From positions 1 to 64,000 of the forward strand of contig NZ_CADIJP010000004.1 in the NCBI RefSeq assembly GCF_902859725.1: DNA of 64,000 nucleotides, given 5' to 3'. Position numbers and translations under genes: made by a program. The stretch comes from Achromobacter mucicolens. GTDB lineage: Bacteria > Pseudomonadota > Gammaproteobacteria > Burkholderiales > Burkholderiaceae_B. Shown in pieces: positions 9,644-18,751 of the stretch. Positions within the stretch are counted from its first letter, which is position 1, and every line of letters starts with the position of its first letter. The notes below the pieces were generated by a model. The model made no database searches, was not told the DNA's origin, and saw only the letters and a program-made list of their open reading frames with translations.

Positions 9644-10963
9644 TCACTGCGCGCGCACCGGTTGCGGCGCCGCGCCGATTTCCTTGCGGACCTTGGCCAC
9701 GTCGGACGCGCTGACCGCCGCGCCCTTGTTGCCCCAGCTCGACCGCACAAAGCTCACCACGTCGGCGACTTCCTTGTCGGTCATGCGCCAGTCAAAGCCC
9801 GGCATCGCGTACGCGGTGGGCGCCGAGGCCGTGCCCGGCATCTGCGCGCCCTTGAGCACGATGTGGATCAGCGAGGCCGGATCGGCCGAGTTGACCGTCG
9901 AGCTCAATGCCAGTTGCGGGAACGTTTCGGTATAGCCCTTGCCCGTGCTGCGGTGGCAGGCCGCGCAGTTGTTCAGGAAGGCCATCGCGCCGTCGCTCTT
10001 GTCCTTGCCGGACCGCAGCGCTTGCGCCACGGTTTCGTCATAGGCCAGCGGCTTGGTCGCGTCCTTGTTCACGGGAGGCAGGCTCTTCAGGTACACCGCG
10101 ATGGCGTTCAGGTCGTCATCGGTCAGGTGCTGGGTGCTGTCCTCCACCACCTGGGCCATGCCGCCAAACGCCGCCGAATGGCCGTTGCGGCCGGACTTCA
10201 GGAAGGTCGCAATATCCTCCTTGCTCCAGCTGCCCAGGCCGTCGGTCGCGTCGCCGCGCAGATTCTTGGCCAACCAGCCTTCCACCACGCCGCCCGACAG
10301 GAAGGCCGAGCCGTCCGCGTCGGTCAGCGCCTTTTCCTGCAAGGCCACGCCGCGCGGCGTGTGGCAGGTGCTGCAATGGCCCAGGCCCTCGACGAGGTAC
10401 TGGCCGCGCAGCAGCGCCTGCTTGTCCGCGCCGCTCGTGTTCACCGTGACAGGCGCCGTCGCAACGTCAGGCGCGAACATCCAGCGCCACACCGTCAGCG
10501 GCCAGCGCATGGACATCGGCCAGACGATGTCGGTGTCCTTGTTCTCCTGCTTCACCGGCTGGACGCCGTGCATGAAGTAGGCGTACAGGGCCTTCACATC
10601 CTCGGGCGTGACGTTGGCGTACGCGGTGTACGGCATGGCCGGGTACAGCGAATGTCCGTCCTTGGCCACGCCGTGGCGCACGGCCCGGTCGAAGTCCTCG
10701 TACGAATAATTGCCGATGCCCGTTTCCTTGTCCGGCGTGATGTTCGTCGAATAGATCATGCCCAGCGGCGAATCGATGCCCAGGCCGCCGGCAAAGGGCT
10801 TGCCGCCCTTGGCCGTGTGGCAGGCGATACAGTCGCCCGCGCGCGACAGGTATTCGCCCTGCTTGATCATCTGCGCGTCGCTGGACGCCGGCGTGCCGTC
10901 GGCCGCGAACGCGGCGCTGGCAACGAGGGCCGAGAAGGCCGCAACAATGGTGTGCTTGATCAT
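9644..10963 (-). CDS. Triheme cytochrome c subunit of a membrane-bound dehydrogenase
   Basis: Periplasmic electron-transfer subunit of 439 residues with a Sec signal peptide ending ASAAFA (about residue 20). Three haem-binding CXXCH motifs are present: CIACH (about 45-49), CSTCH and CAACH. This is the pattern of the cytochrome subunit of gluconate/alcohol/sorbitol dehydrogenases. It would take electrons from the GMC flavoprotein upstream and pass them to ubiquinone or a terminal oxidase. A good AAGGAGA site precedes the start. It is the last gene of a three-gene operon, 12 bases after the flavoprotein gene, and is followed by the terminator at 9558-9595. Confidence 0.92.
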   Translation of the reverse strand: MIKHTIVAAFSALVASAAFAADGTPASSDAQMIKQGEYLSRAGDCIACHTAKGGKPFAGGLGIDSPLGMIYSTNITPDKETGIGNYSYEDFDRAVRHGVAKDGHSLYPAMPYTAYANVTPEDVKALYAYFMHGVQPVKQENKDTDIVWPMSMRWPLTVWRWMFAPDVATAPVTVNTSGADKQALLRGQYLVEGLGHCSTCHTPRGVALQEKALTDADGSAFLSGGVVEGWLAKNLRGDATDGLGSWSKEDIATFLKSGRNGHSAAFGGMAQVVEDSTQHLTDDDLNAIAVYLKSLPPVNKDATKPLAYDETVAQALRSGKDKSDGAMAFLNNCAACHRSTGKGYTETFPQLALSSTVNSADPASLIHIVLKGAQMPGTASAPTAYAMPGFDWRMTDKEVADVVSFVRSSWGNKGAAVSASDVAKVRKEIGAAPQPVRAQ

Positions 10964-10975
10964 TGTTCCGTCTCC

Positions 10976-12751
10976 TTAAGCCTGGACCAGCGGGCCGGGG
11001 TTCTTCAGGTACTGATCGCGGATGGCCTGCGCCGCCCAGTAAGCCAGCGCGCCGACCAGACCGGTCGGGTTGTAGCCCATGTTCTGCGGGAACACGCAGG
11101 CGCCCATCACGAACACGTTCGGCACGTCCCAGCTCTGCAGGTACTTGTTGACGACGCTTTCCTTGGGATTGGAGCCCATGATGGCGCCGCCCGTGTTGTG
11201 CGTACTCTGGTAGACGCGCGTGTCGTAACGGGCGCCCTTCTTGCGCACAGCCACGAAGTGCTTTTCAGGATTCATGGCCTTGGCCACGGTCTCCATGCGC
11301 TTGCCCATGTAGCCCAGCATGTCGAACTCGTTGTCGTGCCAGTCGAACGTCATGCGCAAGAGCGGCTGACCATAGGCATCCTTGTACGTCGGATCGAGCG
11401 ACAGGTAGGCGTCGCGGTACGACATCACCGAACCAGAAATCCCGATCGTCATGAAGCGCTGATAGGCGTCCTGCACGCCCGCCTTCCAGGCCGTGCCCCA
11501 CGTCGGAGTGCCCGGCGTCGTCGGCGTCTGCTTGATGGGACGGCCGCCGTAACGCACGTGGCGGATGCTGGCACCGCCCACAAAGCCCAGCGGACCGTGG
11601 TCGAACTGGTCGCCGTTCAAGTCGTCCATGCCCACGCCGCCCGCGCCGGTGCCGACGAAGGGGTTGAGCTGGGTACCCTTGGGCAACAGCACGTTGACCG
11701 CGCCGTTCATCTGGTAGGCGTAGTTCTTGCCGACCACGCCTTCGTTGGTCTTCGGGTCATAGGGCTTGCCGATGCCCGACAGCAGCAACAGGCGCACGTT
11801 GTGCATCTGGTAGGCCGACAGGATCACCAGATCCGCGGGCTGATCGATCTCGTTGCCGTCTGCGTCGATGTACGTTACGCCCACGGCCTTCTTGCCGGTC
11901 GAATCCAGATTGACCTTGATAACCTGCGAACGCGTGCGCAGCTCGAAATTTGGCTTCTTCAGCAGCACCGGCAGAATGGTGGTCTGCGGCGAGGCCTTCG
12001 AATACATGTAGCAGCCGTAGTTTTCGCAGAACCCGCAGAAATTGCAGGGGCCAAGACGCACGCCGTACGGGTTGGTGTACGGTCCGGACGCGTTGGCGGC
12101 CGGCGTGGGATACGGGTTGAAGCCGACTTCGCGCGCGGCCTTCTCGAACAGCGAAGCGCCGTAGGTCGTGGCCAGCGGCGGCAGCGGGAATTCCTTGCTG
12201 CGCTTGCCTTCCAGCGGGTTGCCGCCTTCGACGATCTTGCCGTTCAGGTTGCCGGCCTTGCCCGACGTGCCGCAGACGTATTCGAACTTCGAGAAGTACG
12301 GTTCCAGTTCGTCGTACGTCACGCCGAAGTCCTGGATCGTCATGCCTTCCGGAATGAACTTCTTGCCGTAGCGCGTTTCGTAGCGGGTGCGCAGTTCCAG
12401 CTCTTCGGGCAGCACGCGGTAGTGCATGCCGTTCCAGTGAAAGCCCGCCCCGCCCACGCCCGTTCCCAACAGGAACGAACCGTTCTGGCGGTACGGCACG
12501 GCCACGTCATCCACGCCATGGCGGATCGTGACAGTTTCCTTGGACAGGTCCTGGAACAGATAGCCGCGAACCGAATACTTCAGCTCGTCGATCACCTTGG
12601 GATACTCGGCATCCTTGGGCGTGTCCTGCATGCCGCCACGCTCCAGCGCCAGCACTTGCAGGCCCGCTTCGGTCAGCTCCTGGCCCAGGATCGCGCCGGT
12701 CCAGCCGAATCCGACCAGCACCGCATCAACTTTGTCTTTCTTGATCGCCAT
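10976..12751 (-). CDS. GMC-family flavoprotein, large subunit of a membrane-bound dehydrogenase
   Basis: FAD-dependent oxidoreductase of 591 residues. The N-terminus has a dinucleotide-binding fold (DAVLVGFGWTGAILGQEL, about 9-26, followed by LALERGG), and the C-terminal part carries the conserved STHNTGGAIMGSNP segment holding the catalytic His of GMC enzymes. Three Cys in PCNFCGFCENYGC resemble the Fe-S or Cys-rich motif found in the gluconate/fructose dehydrogenase large subunits. It has no signal peptide of its own, as expected if it is exported together with the TAT-bearing small subunit encoded just upstream. The substrate (gluconate, 2-ketogluconate, sorbitol or another polyol) cannot be told from sequence. 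Confidence 0.92.
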   Translation of the reverse strand: MAIKKDKVDAVLVGFGWTGAILGQELTEAGLQVLALERGGMQDTPKDAEYPKVIDELKYSVRGYLFQDLSKETVTIRHGVDDVAVPYRQNGSFLLGTGVGGAGFHWNGMHYRVLPEELELRTRYETRYGKKFIPEGMTIQDFGVTYDELEPYFSKFEYVCGTSGKAGNLNGKIVEGGNPLEGKRSKEFPLPPLATTYGASLFEKAAREVGFNPYPTPAANASGPYTNPYGVRLGPCNFCGFCENYGCYMYSKASPQTTILPVLLKKPNFELRTRSQVIKVNLDSTGKKAVGVTYIDADGNEIDQPADLVILSAYQMHNVRLLLLSGIGKPYDPKTNEGVVGKNYAYQMNGAVNVLLPKGTQLNPFVGTGAGGVGMDDLNGDQFDHGPLGFVGGASIRHVRYGGRPIKQTPTTPGTPTWGTAWKAGVQDAYQRFMTIGISGSVMSYRDAYLSLDPTYKDAYGQPLLRMTFDWHDNEFDMLGYMGKRMETVAKAMNPEKHFVAVRKKGARYDTRVYQSTHNTGGAIMGSNPKESVVNKYLQSWDVPNVFVMGACVFPQNMGYNPTGLVGALAYWAAQAIRDQYLKNPGPLVQA

Positions 12752-12754
12752 GAT

Positions 12755-13468
12755 TTAACCCTTCTCCCCAGAGATCGACACGGGGCCATAGGGGTACTTC
12801 ACGTTGGGCTGGTCGACCCAGTCCATGAAATCGGCGCGCGCGCCGGGAAAGCCCACCATCTTCCAGCCGACCATGCCCTTGTTGCCGCCATAGATCGGAT
12901 CGGCGAAAAAGCCTTCCTTCGTGTTGGCGAGCAGGAAGCTGAAGAACGTCTTGGACGGCACGGACTCGAACGCGATCTTGCCGGACTGCAGGTCCTTCAG
13001 GATCTGCTCCTGCAAGGCCTTGTCCAGCTCGGCATACGCCTTGCCGTGCGTTTTCACGCAGAAGGCGTCACAGGCCTTGATGCCGTTGCGATAGACCTGG
13101 CGGGGATTCTGGTCGAGCTGATAGCCCAGTTCCGGCACCTGGTCGGTGTGGAACGGCCCGTCCATGTACCAGAGCTTGCCGTGGCCAAAGGGCGTTTCCA
13201 TCTGACGATCGATAAACTCGGGCACGCCCGCGGCGATGGCGCCAGGACCGTATTCGTCGGCGGGAATCAGGTGATCCACCGCGGCAACGATAAAGGCCCA
13301 TTCGGCCTTGGTGAAATAGGTGGGCTCGTACGGCTTGGCCGCCTTCGCGGTATTGCCGTCGGCGGCGTTGGTACAGCCGACGGTCAGGCCGCCGACCGCC
13401 AGCGTCGACGCTGGCACAATGGCCATCGCCTGCAGAAACCGCCGGCGCGGTTGTGCGTCATCAGTCAT
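12755..13468 (-). CDS. Small subunit (gluconate 2-dehydrogenase subunit 3 type) with TAT signal
   Basis: Exported subunit of 237 residues, first gene of the dehydrogenase operon. The N-terminus carries a twin-arginine signal, PRRRFLQAM, then a hydrophobic stretch and LTVGC. In this family the small subunit brings the flavoprotein through the TAT system. The body is the gluconate-2-dehydrogenase subunit 3 domain (DHLIPADEYGPGA, FIDRQMETPFG). I placed the start at the ATG of 13466-13468 because GGAG lies five bases upstream. An ATG two codons earlier is possible. The gap to the flavoprotein gene is 3 bases. The next gene upstream is divergent, so the promoter must lie in 13469-13818. Confidence 0.9.
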   Translation of the reverse strand: MTDDAQPRRRFLQAMAIVPASTLAVGGLTVGCTNAADGNTAKAAKPYEPTYFTKAEWAFIVAAVDHLIPADEYGPGAIAAGVPEFIDRQMETPFGHGKLWYMDGPFHTDQVPELGYQLDQNPRQVYRNGIKACDAFCVKTHGKAYAELDKALQEQILKDLQSGKIAFESVPSKTFFSFLLANTKEGFFADPIYGGNKGMVGWKMVGFPGARADFMDWVDQPNVKYPYGPVSISGEKG

Positions 13469-13818
13469 GGACATCTCCGTGAATATTCCAAGTTGTCCTA
13501 GCGCGCTACCGAACATGCAACCTGGAAACACGAACTGCCCGAGCTAGTGACAACACGCTCTTTTCTTGCTCAAGATCAAGACTGCTCTTTGAAAAGGGAC
13601 GTAAGAGCAGGTGTCGGCATTATGCGCTTCTGATCCGCTCTTCCGACCGTATCAGATGGATTTTCTTGACGTGGGAAAGTCTTTTGCATTAAGGACAACG
13701 TAAGAACACCGGAAATGCATTGCTTTCTGACAGCAAGGTGAACAAAAACCGTCGTCGGCCGTCCAGTACAATCCGCGTTTGGCGACGTTGTGATCGCCCA
13801 TCTGTCTGGACCCCAAGC

Positions 13819-15432
13819 ATGTTGCGTCTGTCTGAAATCAAGCTGCCGTTGAACCACACGCCCGAGGAACTGCCCGCGGCAATCCTCAAGAAACTGGGCA
13901 TCCCGGCCAGCGACCTGAACGGCTTCTCCATCTTCCTGCGCAGCTACGACGCGCGAAAAAAGCACAACATCCTGCTCATCTATGCGCTGGATGTCGACGT
14001 GGCCAACGAAGCCGCAATCCTCGAGCGCTTTCATGACGACCGCAACGTCAAGCCGTCTCCGGACACCGAATACAAATTCGTCGCCCAGGCGCCCGCCACG
14101 CTCTCCAAGCGCCCCATCGTCATCGGCACCGGTCCCTGTGGCCTCTTTGCCGGCCTGGTCCTGGCGCAAATGGGCTTCAAGCCCATCATCCTGGAACGCG
14201 GCAAGGCCGTGCGCGAACGCACCAAGGACACCTGGGGCCTGTGGCGCAAGCGCATCCTGAATCCCGATTCCAACGTTCAATTCGGCGAAGGCGGCGCGGG
14301 CACGTTCTCGGACGGCAAGCTCTATAGCCAGATCAAGGACCCCAAGCACTACGGCGAAAAGGTCCTGAAGGAATTCGTCCTGGCCGGCGCGCCTGAAGAA
14401 ATCCTTTACGTCAGCAAGCCCCACATCGGCACGTTCCGCCTGGTCGGCATGGTCGAAGTCATGCGCGACACCATCACCAAGCTGGGCGGCGAAGTCCGCT
14501 TCTCCAGCCGGGTTGAAACCCTGCACCGCGAGAACGGCAAGGTCACCGGCGTCACGCTGGCAAACGGCGAACACATCGACGCCGACCACGTCGTCCTGGC
14601 CATCGGCCACAGTGCCCGCGACACCTTCCAGATGCTGCGGGACCAGGGCGTCTTCATGGAAGCCAAGCCCTTCTCCATCGGCTTTCGGATCGAACACCCG
14701 CAATCGCTCATCGACCGCGCACGCTTCGGCCCCAACGCCGGCCACCCCATCCTGGGGGCCGCCGACTACAAGCTGGTCCATCACGCCAGCAACGGCCGCT
14801 CCGTCTACAGCTTCTGCATGTGCCCCGGCGGCACCGTCGTCGCGGCCACGTCCGAGCCCAACCGCGTCGTCACCAACGGCATGAGCCAGTACTCGCGCAA
14901 CGAGCGCAATGCCAACGCCGGCATCGTCGTGGGGATTTCGCCCGAAGTCGACTACCCCGAGCACGTGCTGGCTGGCGTCGACTTTCAGCGCAAGTGGGAA
15001 TCCCAGGCGTTCGAACTGGGCGGCCGCGACTACAGCGCGCCGGGGCAATTGGTGGGCGACTTTCTGGAAGGCAGGGCTTCGACGGAATTCGGTAAGGTGC
15101 TGCCCTCTTACACGCCTGGCGTTCATTTGACCGATCTGGCCACCGCCCTGCCCGACTTCGCCATCACCGCCATTCGCGAGGCGTTGCCGGCGTTCGACAA
15201 GACGATCAAGGGCTTCAACATGCCCGATGCCGTGCTGACGGGCGTGGAAACGCGGACGTCTTCGCCTATCCGCATCAAGCGCGATAACGACACGCTGCAA
15301 AGCATCAACACGCAGGGCTTGTTCCCGGCCGGTGAAGGCGCGGGCTATGCGGGCGGGATTCTGTCGGCAGGGGTCGACGGGATCAAGATCGCCGAGGCTG
15401 TGGCCCTTAGCATCATGGGCCGTCAGGGGTAA
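13819..15432 (+). CDS. NAD(P)/FAD-dependent oxidoreductase of the COG2509 type
   Basis: Flavoprotein of 537 residues. It has a short N-terminal domain (about 1-95), then the FAD-binding Rossmann motif VIGTGPCGLFAGL (about 101-113) with the acidic end ILERG, and near the C-terminus GLFPAGEGAGYAGGILSAGVD, which closes the FAD site. A GEGGAGTFSDGKL segment follows the first half. The layout matches a widespread family of uncharacterised dehydrogenases annotated only as FAD-dependent oxidoreductases. The in-frame sequence upstream of 13819 is Arg-rich and unlikely to be coding, so the ATG starting MLRLSEIK is preferred. It is monocistronic. The next gene is convergent and starts its stop 28 bases further on. 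Confidence 0.85.
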   Translation: MLRLSEIKLPLNHTPEELPAAILKKLGIPASDLNGFSIFLRSYDARKKHNILLIYALDVDVANEAAILERFHDDRNVKPSPDTEYKFVAQAPATLSKRPIVIGTGPCGLFAGLVLAQMGFKPIILERGKAVRERTKDTWGLWRKRILNPDSNVQFGEGGAGTFSDGKLYSQIKDPKHYGEKVLKEFVLAGAPEEILYVSKPHIGTFRLVGMVEVMRDTITKLGGEVRFSSRVETLHRENGKVTGVTLANGEHIDADHVVLAIGHSARDTFQMLRDQGVFMEAKPFSIGFRIEHPQSLIDRARFGPNAGHPILGAADYKLVHHASNGRSVYSFCMCPGGTVVAATSEPNRVVTNGMSQYSRNERNANAGIVVGISPEVDYPEHVLAGVDFQRKWESQAFELGGRDYSAPGQLVGDFLEGRASTEFGKVLPSYTPGVHLTDLATALPDFAITAIREALPAFDKTIKGFNMPDAVLTGVETRTSSPIRIKRDNDTLQSINTQGLFPAGEGAGYAGGILSAGVDGIKIAEAVALSIMGRQG

Positions 15433-15460
15433 GCAGGCTCGCCGCCGCGCGCCATCGCGT

Positions 15461-16273
15461 TCATTCAGATGGCCGCGTCTGCGTCAGCCCCGTGGGCGGC
15501 CCATCAATTGCCGTCCACCCCGCATCCACCGCCAGGCTGCTGCCCGAGATATAGCTCGCGGCATCCGACGCCAGAAACGCCACCGCCGCGCCCACCTCGG
15601 AGGGCTGGCCCCAGCGGTTCAGCACCGTATGGCCGGCATACGTGTTGTAGATGTCGGGACGTTCCTTCAGCGGCTCGGTCAGACGGGTCTCGATGATGCT
15701 GGGCATCACCGCGTTGACGCGCACGCCGTAGGGACCGACCTCGGCCGCGAACGCCTTGACCATCTGCTCGATGCCCGCCTTGGTGGCCGCATAGATGCCC
15801 AGCCCCGGCTCGATCGTCACGGCGCGCATCGACGAACACAGGATCATGCTGCCGGCGCCCTGCTTCATCATCGGCCGTCCGAAGTGGCGCATGAAGTGAA
15901 ACGCGCCGCGAAGGTTCAGGTTCACCACCTGATCGAACTCGTCTTCCGTGTAGTCCACAATGAGCTTGCGGATGTTCAGCGCGGGCGTCGCCACCGCGAT
16001 GTCTATCTTCTTATGCTCGTCCAGAACCCGCGCAGCCAACTGCGCAATGGCCGCGCCACTGGCGGCATCGGTCTGCATCCAGTTCGCCGCGCCGCCGCCG
16101 TCGATGATCTGCTGCGCCGTGGCCTGCGCGCCAGGTTCGTCGCGGTCAGCGCACATCACGTAGGCGCCCATCGCGCCCAATGCGTGCGCCGACGCTTGCC
16201 CGATGCCGGAAGCGGCGCCTAGTACTACTGCGGTTTTGCCTTGGAGACTGAATAGTTGGGGGTAGTTGGTCAT
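15461..16273 (-). CDS. Short-chain dehydrogenase/reductase
   Basis: Classical SDR of 270 residues from the ATG at 16273. It shows the NAD(P)-binding GAASGIG motif (about 17-23), followed by an acidic residue run CADRDE that favours NAD over NADP, a catalytic Ser in ILCSSMRA and the YxxxK pair in YAATKAG. The C-terminus has the usual PSEVGAAVAFLASDAASYISG, giving a 3-oxoacyl-reductase-like overall shape. The NNAG motif is replaced by ATPALNIR, which is unusual for the family. The substrate is unknown. A longer upstream reading frame exists but lacks a ribosome site. Confidence 0.85.
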   Translation of the reverse strand: MTNYPQLFSLQGKTAVVLGAASGIGQASAHALGAMGAYVMCADRDEPGAQATAQQIIDGGGAANWMQTDAASGAAIAQLAARVLDEHKKIDIAVATPALNIRKLIVDYTEDEFDQVVNLNLRGAFHFMRHFGRPMMKQGAGSMILCSSMRAVTIEPGLGIYAATKAGIEQMVKAFAAEVGPYGVRVNAVMPSIIETRLTEPLKERPDIYNTYAGHTVLNRWGQPSEVGAAVAFLASDAASYISGSSLAVDAGWTAIDGPPTGLTQTRPSE

Positions 16274-16404
16274 GAAGCTTCGATGAAGACTGTTATGGAT
16301 ACGGACTGGCTTGTTGCGGCCGTCGGACTGCTCAAAATGGATTCGGACCGCTCGCGGAGGCCATCCGACTGCACAAGGCGCAAACGCTTGGCTATTATCC
16401 TTGC

Positions 16405-17202
16405 ATGATCCAAGCCCCACCCATCGCCGTCGCAGCGCAGATTGATGACGCCAGACGCGTCATCGAACGCCATCTCGGAACCCGCCTTGCCGCCATCCAT
16501 CTGTTTGGCTCTGCGGTCGACGGCGGGTTGCAACCTCACAGCGATATCGACCTGCTCGTCACCGTGACTGAGTCGCCCGACACGGCAACGCTCCATGCTT
16601 TGGCGAGGGAACTACTGACGGTCTCCGCACCGCCGGGCCAGTCGCCCAGTTTGCGCGCGCTTGAAGTCACCGTAATGACGCTTCAGAACGCCGTACCTTG
16701 GCGTCACCCGGCCCGGCGAGAGCTTCAGTTCGGCGAATGGCTGCGTAAGGATTTGCTGGCGGGCATCGTGGAGCCGCCCATGCAGGACCACGACCTCGCC
16801 ATCGTCCTGACCAAGGTGTTAGGTCACAGCATCCCAGTCGTCGGTCCGCCCGCCGATCGGATCCTTGACGCCGTACCGCGCCAAGATCTGACACGCGCAT
16901 TGCTGGATACCGTCGCCCAATGGAACCGGCCGGAGGACTGGGCGGGCGAAGAGCGAAACATCATCCTGGCGCTGGCGCGCATCTGGTACACGGCTGTGAC
17001 GGGGGAAATCGCATCAAAGTCAGACGCGGCGACGTGGCTGCTGGAAAGGATCGACCCACCCTATCGGCCGGTCCTCAGCAAGGCGCACGCGATCTACCTT
17101 GGACATGCGACTGACGATCTGGCCGAACGGCACGCAAGGGAAACGGCGGCGTTCATCGCTTACGCACGCCGCGCTGTCGAAAGGATTTTCGCCGCCGATT
17201 GA
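16405..17202 (+). CDS. AadA-like aminoglycoside (3'')(9) adenylyltransferase
   Basis: Nucleotidyltransferase of 265 residues that probably adenylates streptomycin and spectinomycin. The N-terminal polymerase-beta fold has LFGSAVDGG then SDIDLLV, giving D47 and D49, and LEVTV gives E87, which are the metal-binding and base positions of characterised AadA. W112 (in FGEWLR) and D178 (in RPEDW), reported to determine streptomycin use, fall at the same numbers. The C-terminal helical half matches AadA. It is not in an integron: there is no attC nearby and base use is that of the chromosome. It is therefore likely a resident gene, not an acquired cassette. It ends at a bidirectional terminator. Whether it confers resistance depends on its expression. 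Confidence 0.85.
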   Translation: MIQAPPIAVAAQIDDARRVIERHLGTRLAAIHLFGSAVDGGLQPHSDIDLLVTVTESPDTATLHALARELLTVSAPPGQSPSLRALEVTVMTLQNAVPWRHPARRELQFGEWLRKDLLAGIVEPPMQDHDLAIVLTKVLGHSIPVVGPPADRILDAVPRQDLTRALLDTVAQWNRPEDWAGEERNIILALARIWYTAVTGEIASKSDAATWLLERIDPPYRPVLSKAHAIYLGHATDDLAERHARETAAFIAYARRAVERIFAAD

Positions 17203-17219
17203 GCGATGCGGATATAAAA

Positions 17220-17239
17220 AAGCCGGCATCTGCCGGCTT
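17220..17239. terminator. Bidirectional terminator between convergent genes
   Basis: Perfect inverted repeat aagccggca / tgccggctt with a 2-base loop. An A-run lies on its left and it sits between the AadA-like gene (plus) and the secreted-protein gene (minus). Confidence 0.8.
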
Positions 17240-17246
17240 GGTTGAC

Positions 17247-18383
17247 TTAGCGCGCCATACCGATCTGCAGCACTGACGGGTCGCGCTGCATATACCGATT
17301 AACGATCTGGCTCAGAATCGGGTTGCCCGCGTTCTCCGCCTTCGGCGCCGTCAGGCTGACCACGGCCGCGCACAGCTTGCCCGCCTGAACGGTGTGCCCC
17401 TTCACATCGGCCTGCACCGTCGCCGCCATGGCCTTTTTCCAGGCCGCGCCAACCCCATCGACCGCCTGCTGTGCAACGCCGCAATCCGAGTAGGACAGCG
17501 AAAGCACCACCGCAGGCACGTCCTTGACCTGCACGTCCGCAATGATGCCGCCGAAATAAGGCGGAATGCCTTCATTGCTGGATGCCGCAGCCGCTTGAAG
17601 CTTCTGCTTCGCACCCTCCAAGTCGGCCGGCGATGACATCAACACCTTTGCCGGATCCACCCCCTGCAAGCCAAAGACCGGCGAGATGACAGCCGCCTGC
17701 ACGATCCGCCCGCCCTCCGAAGGCACCGCCTCCTTCAGGCCGGCAATTGAAGCCGCCACGATCTCGCTGTCCGCAGCGGAAGGCTTGGGCTGAGACAACG
17801 CCTTCATTCCCGAGGGCGCCGCTGCCTGCACCAACGCCGCATCCAGCGGCAACACAAACGTCGGCATACCCATCGTGCCCCGCCATGGTTGCTGTCCGGT
17901 GGCATTGGTCAGATCGGGTTTATTGGGCTCGCCGTTTGCCATCAGGCCGGCCACATCGCCGTCCACAGGCTTGAAGTCCGCCTGCTTCAGACGATCGGCA
18001 AACTTGTCCGCCGATTGTTTGTCCTTCAGCCCCCAGTAGGTGACATTGCTGGGCGAATGGCCGAAGCCTGCGAAATAGGACAAATCATTGAGAGGTATAT
18101 GCGCGCTGTCGGACCATTTATCCAGACCGTAGCCAATGGATTGCAGCGGCGTGATCGCCTGCGCGATAGACAACCGGCGCATCGCATCGGCGGTGGGCCC
18201 ATCTTTTTCAAGGCCGCGCCACGCCTGCACATCAAGGAAGGATATCTGCATCGCTTCAGGGGCACTCAACACCACCTGCGGTACTTGCTTCAAGGCCTGT
18301 TGCAAGGTTTGAGTGCTGTCCTGTGCTGCCATCGACGTACCGCAAACAGTCATCAAGCCAAGAGCAAGGGCCTTTAAGCGCAT
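17247..18383 (-). CDS. Secreted protein of unknown function
   Basis: Protein of 378 residues that I do not recognise. A Sec signal peptide is clear (MRLKALALGLMTVCGTSMAA, cleavage near residue 20). The rest is soluble, Ala/Gly/Pro-rich and without membrane segments. There are two isolated cysteines late in the chain (SDCGVAQQ and GKLCAAVV), which could form a disulfide in the periplasm. Segments such as GLEKDGPTADAMRRLSIAQA and SYFAGFGHSPSNVTYWGLKD are not linked by me to any family. It is transcribed alone and ends at the shared terminator 17220-17239. The periplasm is its likely location. Confidence 0.7.
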   Translation of the reverse strand: MRLKALALGLMTVCGTSMAAQDSTQTLQQALKQVPQVVLSAPEAMQISFLDVQAWRGLEKDGPTADAMRRLSIAQAITPLQSIGYGLDKWSDSAHIPLNDLSYFAGFGHSPSNVTYWGLKDKQSADKFADRLKQADFKPVDGDVAGLMANGEPNKPDLTNATGQQPWRGTMGMPTFVLPLDAALVQAAAPSGMKALSQPKPSAADSEIVAASIAGLKEAVPSEGGRIVQAAVISPVFGLQGVDPAKVLMSSPADLEGAKQKLQAAAASSNEGIPPYFGGIIADVQVKDVPAVVLSLSYSDCGVAQQAVDGVGAAWKKAMAATVQADVKGHTVQAGKLCAAVVSLTAPKAENAGNPILSQIVNRYMQRDPSVLQIGMAR

Positions 18384-18751
18384 CCGATATCTCCTGTGGG
18401 GTGGTGCTCAACTAAGCTCGGGGAGTATATCAATGGTCGGTCACCAATAAAAAATCATACGTTGGCACAGCCCTGCAAGGGACGGTTTACTTCTCTAGAA
18501 ACCGAGCACAAGCCGAATTCCTGCATCTATCGGTGAAAAGCGTTGTCGCGAATCTGCTACCAACGCCGGAATAGATCAAGATAAAAAACAGATCCTGCCC
18601 GTTAATGATCGTTACCCATTGTAGTATTTAGGTTCGCGGCGGCGTTGCGGCCGCCCCTTACGTGCAGATGGACCACCGGCATGGGTTTGGTTCATGTTTC
18701 CGAAACAGAGCGCGCTTGATGCGAGCCATATCATCCTGAGCCAACACCGTT
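18384..18751. other. Intergenic region upstream of the large helicase gene
   Basis: About 370 bases, noticeably more AT-rich than the flanking chromosome. It holds the promoter of the minus-strand secreted protein and that of the plus-strand helicase gene. I searched it for a guaA-tail direct repeat that would mark the far end of another island and found none. No hairpin or small gene stands out. Confidence 0.4.

Noticed and set aside
9617-13501. Open frame of 1294 codons on the plus strand
   Set aside because: Antisense to the dehydrogenase operon. Its composition (His/Arg/Val/Gly-rich) is that of a GC-rich shadow frame, and it has no recognisable domain.
13576-15300. Open frame of 574 codons on the minus strand
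   Set aside because: Antisense to the FAD oxidoreductase, with no domain.
16405-17202. AadA-like gene as an integron cassette
   Set aside because: No attI, attC or integrase around it, and base use matches the chromosome.
18384-18751. Search for a far att copy that would make the helicase gene part of a guaA-targeting island
   Set aside because: No tcaNtcccactc-like sequence was found in this gap.
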